64,000 nucleotides of DNA from Alphaproteobacteria bacterium (lineage in GTDB: Bacteria > Pseudomonadota > Alphaproteobacteria > Rickettsiales > SXRF01). The first letter of the stretch is position 1, and each line of letters starts with the position of its first letter. The position numbers and the translations under genes are program-made. The DNA lies in assembly GCA_025360605.1 (NCBI GenBank), contig JANYBV010000028.1, positions 62,001-126,000 on the forward strand, written 5' to 3'. The notes beneath the pieces were generated by a model. The model did not search any database, was not told the DNA's origin, and saw nothing but the letters and a program-made list of their open reading frames with translations. Shown here one piece after another: positions 58,165 through 64,000 of the stretch.

Positions 58165-58335
58165 ATGGGTATCAGGTTCTGTTTGATTTTCGCCAGCTTA
58201 ACACTGTTGAGTGGCTGCGTGGTAGTGCCCCGCTTTGAAATGACCGAGCGTATGCAGTTTAACTATGCCCCACCGAATGTTCCTGTGCAGATGAGTTCCG
58301 AAGACTTGCTGTGCTGCGCTGAGTGCAGGGCATAA
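58165..58335 (+). CDS. Very small lipoprotein
   Basis: The 56-residue precursor starts at ATG 58165, placed 9 bases after GAGAAGGG; an ATG at 58156 is too close to that site. It has a lipoprotein signal (FCLIFASLTLLSGC, cysteine 18) and a mature part of about 39 residues ending CCAECRA with three cysteines. It has a hairpin upstream and a palindrome downstream. Function is unknown. Confidence 0.65.
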   Translation: MGIRFCLIFASLTLLSGCVVVPRFEMTERMQFNYAPPNVPVQMSSEDLLCCAECRA

Positions 58336-58344
58336 ACGGGTAAT

Positions 58345-58368
58345 ATAACGTTAATTAGTTAACGTTAT
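58345..58368. repeat. 10-bp perfect inverted repeat after the small lipoprotein gene
   Basis: ATAACGTTAA and TTAACGTTAT surround TTAG, starting 10 bases after the stop codon. It is followed by no long T-run, so a terminator role is uncertain. Confidence 0.5.
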
Positions 58369-58438
58369 GCCTGTGCGTATTTTTCCTTTGATCGTAAAAT
58401 AGGTTGGAAATTCCGCCCATTGCCATTACAAGGCGGCC

Positions 58439-59134
58439 ATGACCATCCACGATATTAATTCCCTGTTATTATACCGCGATGCGCTGATGCTGGTGCTTGA
58501 TAAGCCAGCGGGCATTCCTGTCCATAAGGGTACAGGCGGCGGTGATACCCTTGAACAGCATTTTGAAGCATTGCGTTTTGGCTTGCCGCGCCTGCCAGCG
58601 CTGGCGCACCGTTTAGACCGTGACACCAGTGGCTGCCTTGTGCTGGGCCGCCACCGGCAGGCGTTGCATCGTCTCGGCAAGCTGTTTGCTTCTAACCAGA
58701 TACAGAAAACCTACTGGGCGATTGTGTCGGGTGTGCCCGAGAACGCCGAAGGTGTCATCGATCTGCCGTTGGTGAAACAAAGCGAAAGCGGCAAGCGCTG
58801 GTGGATGAAAGTGGCCGATGACGCGCAGACCAAAGGTGCGGTATCGGCGTTGACGCATTACAGGGTCAAGGGAACGATAGATGGCATGAGCTGGCTGGAG
58901 CTGGAGCCCAAAACCGGCCGAACTCACCAGCTGCGTGTTCACTGTGCTGCTATCGGTTTACCGATTATCGGCGACAGTATTTATGGCGGTGATGTTGCCA
59001 GACGCGGGATGATGTGCCTGCATGCGCGTTCCATCGCTATTCCGCTCTATCCAAAAAAAGAGCCGATTCTTATTTCCGCGCCGCCGCCACCGCATATGCT
59101 GGAGATTCTGGAGCGGTTGTCTTATTTGCGGTAA
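58439..59134 (+). CDS. RluA-family pseudouridine synthase
   Basis: The 231-residue protein converts a uridine in ribosomal or transfer RNA to pseudouridine. It has the catalytic motif HRLDRDTSGCLVLGRHRQAL, the start LMLVLDKPAGIPVH, and ELEPKTGRTHQLRVHCAAIG and PIIGDSIYGG. There is no S4 domain, as in RluA or TruC. The exact target is not known. It overlaps the convergent membrane protein gene by 13 bases. Confidence 0.93.
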   Translation: MTIHDINSLLLYRDALMLVLDKPAGIPVHKGTGGGDTLEQHFEALRFGLPRLPALAHRLDRDTSGCLVLGRHRQALHRLGKLFASNQIQKTYWAIVSGVPENAEGVIDLPLVKQSESGKRWWMKVADDAQTKGAVSALTHYRVKGTIDGMSWLELEPKTGRTHQLRVHCAAIGLPIIGDSIYGGDVARRGMMCLHARSIAIPLYPKKEPILISAPPPPHMLEILERLSYLR

Positions 59135-60810
59135 TAGACATCAAAGGAACACGCCATTGCGATGGACTGCTGGCAGTAGTCAAAGCGGTCCACCAACTCA
59201 TACCCTTCCATGGCATCGATGAAGCGCTGGCTAGTATTGAAAAAGTTCAGCATATTGTACTTCCATGGCAGGACGCGTTTTGTCGGGCTTACATCATTAA
59301 TGATGAGGTCGGGTTTATGGCGCTCGATATCGGATGATACGCTGTCAATGAGCCATTCCGATAGCGTATCGTAACTGCCTTGCTCATCATCTTTTTCGCG
59401 CAGCTTAAGGATGCCGGGCAATGGCCAGAGTATGTCAAAACGTCCGACATTTTCACGTGGGGTTCCGTCCTTTAAAAGATTGACGCTCCACAGATCGACG
59501 GTAAAAAACATAAAACGCGGATGGAGATCCAGATGTTTGCTGATTCGCTCGGCAGCTGCCGGTGGCATTTCAAACGTTACTAATGTATGGCCGCGTGTTC
59601 TCCATAGCATGCTGTCTTCGGTAGCGCGTGCAGCAATCGGCAGCCAGTAAAAAAGATAGAGCTGGGCTATGGCTCCGCACAGTACCACACCTCTGCAAAA
59701 CCATCGTATTATGGATGAGGAGATGAGAGCAAAAGCCTGCAGTACAGTGGCAGTACTTACGACACCCAACACCAGTGCAATGCCGATAAACGGATACTGG
59801 GTGTAATACCAGCCATAATTAAGCACATAGGATACAAGAGCAGCCAGAAGAAGGCCATAGAGATAGGCGATGGTGAGATTCAGAAATTGTGGAAATGTAC
59901 AGAGAATGGTCATGGTAGCGGCGAGAGGTAACAGTGCGTACTTTCTTAATAGCTCATGCTCAACCGCATCCCATTTAGCACTCCGGTCCCACCCGATAGC
60001 AGCATAGGTTTTCAGGCCTGCGGGCAGGATGGTAAAAGGGTATTGCTGAAAGCATAAAAAGATAAGTGCCACATACGCCAGTGCAAAACCCCAGATGATA
60101 TGCTGTTCACGTTCACGCAGCAACACACGCACGGGGGTGCGTATAAGTGCAGAAGCCACTGTCACCATATAAAAAACATAAAAATACGGTTTGATGGCAA
60201 ACGCCACGGCTGCCAGCGCAGCGGTGATCATCCGCAGGTCTTTGGGGACGTATTCACGTTTGACACGTGGGGAATAAAGTATGAACCATGGTGCGGCCAT
60301 GACCATCACCAGATGGTCACGGTCGGCAAAGACCTGATGGACAAAGGATACGCCGATCAGTGCAACGGCGATGGCACTTGAGGCGATGATGCAGCTGTTG
60401 AGTGAAATGGTACTGTAACGGAGGATTTTCCAGCATAGAAAAAGGCTCAGCGCTATGGCGGCATAAGTACAGCTGTAAAGTGTAATGTAGAGCGGGATAT
60501 CGGTAAGCTTTGCGATCAGGTACGGCACGATATAGAGAAGGTGAATCAGCGGCGGGCTGACCTCGGTGTAATCGACATAGGGGATACCGCCCGATAGTAG
60601 TTTACGCACCTCGTCCATGAGTACCAGATGGTCATTATTGAGACCGATGCGCATATGCATCCACAGGGAAATACCCACCACGCTCAGGCAGACCAACCCA
60701 AAAATAAGTGCAAACCCGCCGTACAGTTTGTCCACCATTATTTGCCGCATTGCAGCATAAATTCCGGTGGTGGGTGCAGGAATAGGGGGGACAAGTGTTT
60801 GCTCCGTCAT
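59122..60810 (-). CDS. Multi-pass membrane protein, GT-C glycosyltransferase-like
   Basis: The 562-residue protein has about ten membrane helices followed by a soluble C-terminal domain of about 150 residues. The first loop after helix 1 contains acidic residues (NNDHLVLMDEVRKLLSGGIP, YVDYTEVSPP) at the place of the GT-C catalytic aspartate, and the loop after the fourth helix (VFADRDHLVMVMAAPWF) is also acidic. It likely transfers a sugar from a polyprenyl phosphate in the periplasm. The donor might come from the 56556 enzyme. Confidence 0.75.
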   Translation of the reverse strand: MTEQTLVPPIPAPTTGIYAAMRQIMVDKLYGGFALIFGLVCLSVVGISLWMHMRIGLNNDHLVLMDEVRKLLSGGIPYVDYTEVSPPLIHLLYIVPYLIAKLTDIPLYITLYSCTYAAIALSLFLCWKILRYSTISLNSCIIASSAIAVALIGVSFVHQVFADRDHLVMVMAAPWFILYSPRVKREYVPKDLRMITAALAAVAFAIKPYFYVFYMVTVASALIRTPVRVLLREREQHIIWGFALAYVALIFLCFQQYPFTILPAGLKTYAAIGWDRSAKWDAVEHELLRKYALLPLAATMTILCTFPQFLNLTIAYLYGLLLAALVSYVLNYGWYYTQYPFIGIALVLGVVSTATVLQAFALISSSIIRWFCRGVVLCGAIAQLYLFYWLPIAARATEDSMLWRTRGHTLVTFEMPPAAAERISKHLDLHPRFMFFTVDLWSVNLLKDGTPRENVGRFDILWPLPGILKLREKDDEQGSYDTLSEWLIDSVSSDIERHKPDLIINDVSPTKRVLPWKYNMLNFFNTSQRFIDAMEGYELVDRFDYCQQSIAMACSFDVYYRK

Positions 60811-60873
60811 AAAAAGCTCCGCGGACGAGGTAAATCTAGGTTGTAATCAGGGAGCTACAATAAGGGAGAAGAA

Positions 60874-61245
60874 TCAAAATTCAAGATGATAACGAACTTC
60901 TACCATGTTCGTGTGTGCAATCACGTTCACATGAGGGGCATCAGTGGGGGCGTAGCGTAATTCAAATTTACGTGTGGTCGGCAACCCTTTGGTATCGCAG
61001 TACAACGATAATTTACCGGCCATAACGTTACTTTCCTGTAGTGAAATGAAGCCATTTTTATCGATATGGGAGTCGGTATCGGTGATAAAATCGCGGAGTT
61101 CCTTGTTATTGATGCCAACCTGATCGAGGGTTGCAATAAGCTTTTGAGCGTTTCGTATTTTGTGCTCAGGCATCTCGGCCGCATTGGCGCTAACTGTTAA
61201 GGAAATCAGCAGCGCAGCGGCGACTACTAATCGATTCCTCATCAT
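60874..61245 (-). CDS. Small secreted protein with degenerate EF-hand-like loop
   Basis: The 123-residue precursor has a signal peptide (MMRNRLVVAAALLISLTVSA then NAAE). The mature part has helices and the segment SHIDKNGFISLQE, close to a calcium loop (D, N, G, I and E in the right places but histidine at position 1). It ends in a beta stretch (HVNVIAHTNMVEVRYHLEF). No family was recognised. Confidence 0.7.
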   Translation of the reverse strand: MMRNRLVVAAALLISLTVSANAAEMPEHKIRNAQKLIATLDQVGINNKELRDFITDTDSHIDKNGFISLQESNVMAGKLSLYCDTKGLPTTRKFELRYAPTDAPHVNVIAHTNMVEVRYHLEF

Positions 61246-61357
61246 GATTAGATGATAACATTAAAATTTGGTAAATGCAACGAAAGCCTTGCTGAGCCTA
61301 GGTTTCAGAGGATTTTGGGTGACAAAAAATTGGTGCAGCGCAACAAAAAACGGCGAA

Positions 61358-61603
61358 TTATTTTTTATGCAGTCCGATTCTTTCTGACATTTTTGGATTG
61401 GACATCAGTCGCATACCAAGGTAGGTGCACAGCCAGCATGCCAGAACAAAGATGATTAAACCGCCCAATCCCCTGAAAGGAAAAATATAGGATACTGCGA
61501 TGCCAAACGCAGGCACAGCCAGAACGGCGATCGCCAGAGTGGCCCACCAAAAGACGCCGATAACGTGATTTTTGCTGGAATGATCCTGTGAGTTATTATC
61601 CAT
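61358..61603 (-). CDS. Small membrane protein, unknown
   Basis: The 81-residue protein has two membrane helices (about residues 16-38 and 46-66, VFWWATLAIAVLAVPAFGIA and LGGLIIFVLACWLCTYLGMR) with a polar N-terminus. The basic tail is KMSERIGLHKK. No function can be assigned. Confidence 0.6.
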   Translation of the reverse strand: MDNNSQDHSSKNHVIGVFWWATLAIAVLAVPAFGIAVSYIFPFRGLGGLIIFVLACWLCTYLGMRLMSNPKMSERIGLHKK

Positions 61604-61640
61604 GGGCGTACTCCTTGTCAGTGAACGACGTTCTCAACGA

Positions 61641-61681
61641 CAATAGTATAGCATGTTGACCTCAAAAAACATATACTATTG
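61641..61681. repeat. 10-bp perfect inverted repeat
   Basis: CAATAGTATA (61641-61650) and TATACTATTG (61672-61681) are perfect arms, extended inside by ATGTT/AACAT after a 2-base bulge. It is upstream of the small membrane protein gene and about 140 bases before the UbiH-type gene. Confidence 0.5.
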
Positions 61682-61780
61682 CTCTCCAGCCCAAGACTCA
61701 CCCACGCCATCCGGCGATTAACCAAACCAATGACGTGCGTTGCCGAGGCTTGAACTGAGGATAGGAATGCCAGTAAAAAT

Positions 61781-61795
61781 TTAAATATTAGTTAA
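61781..61795. promoter_or_regulatory. TTAA-N7-TTAA motif (CtrA type) before the UbiH-type gene
   Basis: TTAAATATTAGTTAA has the full CtrA spacing and ends 25 bases before the start codon. The surrounding sequence is AT-rich, which raises the chance of coincidence. Confidence 0.4.
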
Positions 61796-61820
61796 ATAAT
61801 CACATATTTGTGAAGCGGTT

Positions 61821-63050
61821 ATGAAACATAGTAATCTACAGCAGTTTGACGTTATCATTAATGGCGCAGGTATGGTGGGCATGAGTCTTGCCATTGCGCT
61901 GGCGCGGGCTGGCATGCAGGTGGCGATAGTCGACAAAACGACGCTGGGTGATCAGTTGCTGCCTGAGTTTGATGGCCGTGTCAGTGCCATTGCCTATGGC
62001 TCCAAATGTATTTTAGATGGTATCGGGGTGTGGGCGGGGATGGCAGCGCATGCCGAACCGATCCTTGATATACGCGTGTCGGATGGTGGTATGCCTTTTT
62101 TCCTTCACTATGATCATAAGGATGTGGGCAACGCCCCGCTGGGTTTTATTGTTGAAAACCGCCATACGCGTGTTGCATTGCAGCAAGCAGCGGCGCTCTT
62201 GCCTAACCTGACGCTGGTAGAAAATCAGTCGCCGCTGTCAATGGAACGCGACGAGGCATCGGTCACCCTGCGCTTACACGATGGTGTTGCAATGCGTGCG
62301 CGTTTGCTGGTGGCTTCCGATGGTAAACACTCGGCGATACGCGAGATGGCGGCAATTAAAACCCTGCACTGGCATTATCAGCAGACGGCCATTGTCTGCA
62401 CCATTTCCCATGAGAAGCCACATAACGGACTTGCGCAGGAGCGTTTTTTACCGGCAGGACCTTTTGCGGTGTTGCCGATGTGCGCGAACCGCTCCTCATT
62501 GGTATGGGTAGAGCCGCAGGATAGGGTATCGATCTATCTCGAGCTGAATGCTGAGGAATTTTCTCAGGAAATTCAGGAGAGGGTCGGTGATTATCTGGGA
62601 AAAATTACCGTAGTAGGCCCGCGTTTTTCTTACCCGCTGTCATTGATGCATGCCAACAGCTATATCGGCCACCGCCTTGCGTTGATCGGGGATGCCGCCC
62701 ATGCCATCCATCCCATTGCGGGGCAGGGGGTAAATCTCGGGTTTCGTGATGTTGGCGTACTATCCGAACTGATCATCGACCGCTTCCGTCTGGGGCTGGA
62801 TGTGGGGACGGAAGATGTATTATTTGGCTATCAGCGCTGGCGCAGGTTTGACAACGTAACCATGCTGGCGGTAACGGATGGGCTTAACCGGCTTTTTGGC
62901 GTGAATATCCTTCCTGTCCGCCTTGTGCGCGGGCTGGGACTGTGGGCAGTGGCTTCCATGCCGCCGCTGAAAAAATTCCTGATGCGCCATGCGATGGGGC
63001 TGGTAGGGGATTTGCCCAAAATAGTTAAAGAAAATAAACCAATTAATTAA
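61821..63050 (+). CDS. UbiH/UbiF/VisC-family FAD-dependent hydroxylase
   Basis: The 409-residue flavoprotein hydroxylates the aromatic ring of ubiquinone precursors. It has the FAD-binding start VIINGAGMVGMSLAIALARA, the DG motif region LLVASDGKHSAIREMA, and the GD motif LIGDAAHAIHPIAGQGVNLG. Alphaproteobacteria often have only one or two such enzymes of mixed position specificity, so UbiH, UbiF or UbiL cannot be told apart here. Confidence 0.93.
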   Translation: MKHSNLQQFDVIINGAGMVGMSLAIALARAGMQVAIVDKTTLGDQLLPEFDGRVSAIAYGSKCILDGIGVWAGMAAHAEPILDIRVSDGGMPFFLHYDHKDVGNAPLGFIVENRHTRVALQQAAALLPNLTLVENQSPLSMERDEASVTLRLHDGVAMRARLLVASDGKHSAIREMAAIKTLHWHYQQTAIVCTISHEKPHNGLAQERFLPAGPFAVLPMCANRSSLVWVEPQDRVSIYLELNAEEFSQEIQERVGDYLGKITVVGPRFSYPLSLMHANSYIGHRLALIGDAAHAIHPIAGQGVNLGFRDVGVLSELIIDRFRLGLDVGTEDVLFGYQRWRRFDNVTMLAVTDGLNRLFGVNILPVRLVRGLGLWAVASMPPLKKFLMRHAMGLVGDLPKIVKENKPIN

Positions 63051-63149
63051 TATCATTAATAAATAAGGTGGTTATTAAAATAAAAAATTAACTTCTTTGT
63101 AATATTGTTATACTGTAATAATGTGAGTGCGTGAGTGAGGAGATAACCT

Positions 63150-63500
63150 TTGCAAGGCTCGTATTCAGCTATGTCAGTAGACAATAATACCACAGGCTTT
63201 TCGAAAGCCATAAGTCATGAAAAAAACGAACGCGTGGCGCGCGCGTCGCTCAATGACATTCTGGGTTTTCAAAAGTCTGTTGAAAAAGAAATGAAAAAGC
63301 TTACAGAGAAGCTTCAGAACGGAACCGATGTTGATAAAGGCCTATTGCATAAAATGAGGGTAGTAGAAGAACAATACCTAAACGTGCTGGACGGATTCCG
63401 CCAGCATGACGACAACAGCCAGAAACATGCGCTCATTGTATATGCAGATGCCGTTCAGGATCTGATCTCCCATCTGCACCGCCACGGGGTGCCGCAATGA
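63150..63500 (+). CDS. Hypothetical helical protein
   Basis: I prefer the TTG start at 63150 because GAGGAG lies 7 bases upstream; ATG 63171 is the alternative. The product (up to 116 residues) is soluble and helical with a central coiled coil (FQKSVEKEMKKLTEKLQNGT). The end is [17 protein letters not shown]. Its stop overlaps the start of the next small gene (ATGA). Confidence 0.65.
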   Translation: MQGSYSAMSVDNNTTGFSKAISHEKNERVARASLNDILGFQKSVEKEMKKLTEKLQNGTDVDKGLLHKMRVVEEQYLNVLDGFRQHDDNSQKHALIVYADAVQDLISHLHRHGVPQ

Positions 63501-63664
63501 AGGACCGCAACGCCAGCACTTTAATTGAGCAAGGTAAAGGCGCGATGAAGGGTGCATGGGCATTGCACTACGATGCGGATAAACGAAATGTCGCCAGTAA
63601 CGTGATTGACAAGAACGGCGGTAACATCCCACCGTTGCAATCGCCGCTCAATGATATTGGCTAG
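63497..63664 (+). CDS. Small hypothetical protein
   Basis: This 55-residue frame begins at ATG 63497 overlapping the previous stop codon, which suggests coupling. The sequence ([40 protein letters not shown]) is soluble with no known motif. Its stop TAG overlaps the stop of the convergent Trm112-like gene. Confidence 0.5.
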   Translation: MKDRNASTLIEQGKGAMKGAWALHYDADKRNVASNVIDKNGGNIPPLQSPLNDIG

Positions 63665-63855
63665 GCCTTGTCTTCAAGGCTGCGGGCTTCTTCCACCAGC
63701 ATAATCGGAATACCGTCCCTGATCGGGTAGGCCAGCTTGGCCTTGTCGCTGACCAGTTCCTGTTTGTCTGCATCATAACGCAGCGTGCCCTTGGTTAGAG
63801 GGCATACGAGGATTTCCAGTAATTTTTTGTCAACAGCGTGCATATCCGCCACCAT
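63661..63855 (-). CDS. Trm112-family protein (UPF0434)
   Basis: The 64-residue protein has the family start [20 protein letters not shown] with the CPxxKG motif, and [14 protein letters not shown]. The bacterial forms keep only one cysteine of the zinc-knuckle. The role in bacteria is unclear, perhaps assisting a methyltransferase. ATG 63843 is another possible start. Confidence 0.92.
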   Translation of the reverse strand: MVADMHAVDKKLLEILVCPLTKGTLRYDADKQELVSDKAKLAYPIRDGIPIMLVEEARSLEDKA

Positions 63856-63861
63856 AACGCG

Positions 63862-64000
63862 TCAGATCAGGCTATGCAACTGCTGATCGGTGAGGTTGCC
63901 AGGCACCATCAGCAGCGGGATGAGCAGTTTGTTACCCAGCTGCGTGGCCAGCCATGAAGCCAGCTTGCCGCGTCCCGTTCCATGTTCGGCAATGCCGATC
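63862..64000 (-). CDS. C-terminal end of a probable universal stress protein (partial)
   Basis: Only the last 45 residues are in the window; the frame continues past the right edge. The segment GIAEHGTGRGKLASWLATQL then LIPLLMVPG follows the nucleotide-loop and final strand pattern of UspA domains (GxxGxGxxx...PVLVVP). It ends 6 bases before the Trm112-like start. The call is tentative because little of the protein is visible. Confidence 0.45.
   Translation of the reverse strand, partial: IGIAEHGTGRGKLASWLATQLGNKLLIPLLMVPGNLTDQQLHSLI

Overview
The window looks like chromosomal DNA of a free-living, motile alphaproteobacterium. Pointers are a CckA-type cell-cycle kinase next to fliQ-fliR-flhB, several TTAA-N7-TTAA (CtrA-type) motifs, CcdA-free core metabolism typical of Gram-negatives, an outer-membrane secretion system, TonB/ExbBD and the Kdo-activating enzyme KdsB. 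CsrA sits in the flagellar cluster, which points to a deep or unusual (for example Micavibrio-like) alphaproteobacterium. The lineage is an inference, since nothing was searched. No insertion sequence, prophage or CRISPR array was seen.

Layout. 1-7083: two divergent flagellar blocks, flgB-flgC-fliE-fliQ-fliR-flhB running left into a CckA-like kinase that is split over two overlapping frames, and csrA-flhB C-terminal-like-helical protein-fliO-fliP running right. 7080-9583: small unknown and lipoprotein genes. 9612-11913: acylphosphatase, NAD(P)HX repair enzyme and a small tyrosine phosphatase. 12039-15760: a sulfur-type operon (Rrf2 regulator, YezD, OprO/P porin, sulfate-binding protein, ogt) with a clear operator and promoter. 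15764-18367: a large unknown protein, followed by three 23-bp tandem repeats.

18634-31730 is the most striking region. A leftward, tightly overlapping operon encodes a MotA/TolQ-like channel, a MotB-like partner, a TolC-like protein, a type I ABC exporter, an HlyD-type adaptor and KdsB. Divergent from it is a 1854-residue RTX protein with an N-terminal part resembling LapA-type retention modules. A perfect inverted repeat and a perfect TTAA-N7-TTAA site lie between them. The simplest reading is a type I secretion/adhesion system with its own ion-driven motor pair. 32326-34244 holds a GAF gene and a GAF-GGDEF diguanylate cyclase flanked by two copies of a 58-bp repeat.

34394-41417: small lipoprotein and CsbD-like genes, an orphan KdpD/KdpE-like two-component system with a separate receiver protein (no kdpFABC here), tRNA-Arg, a cluster of three DnaA boxes, unknown genes and tRNA-Val. 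41430-50980: chemoreceptor, membrane protein, ispH, zapE, panC, pyrE, a FolM-like reductase, folB and a glycosyltransferase. 50973-56389: exbB-exbD-exbD-tonB-rfbB-rfbA-rfbD in one compact leftward run. 56556-64000: polyprenyl-phosphate glycosyltransferase, hypothetical and lipoprotein genes among several hairpins, an RluA-type pseudouridine synthase, a GT-C membrane protein, a UbiH-type hydroxylase, a Trm112-like protein and the end of a probable universal stress protein.
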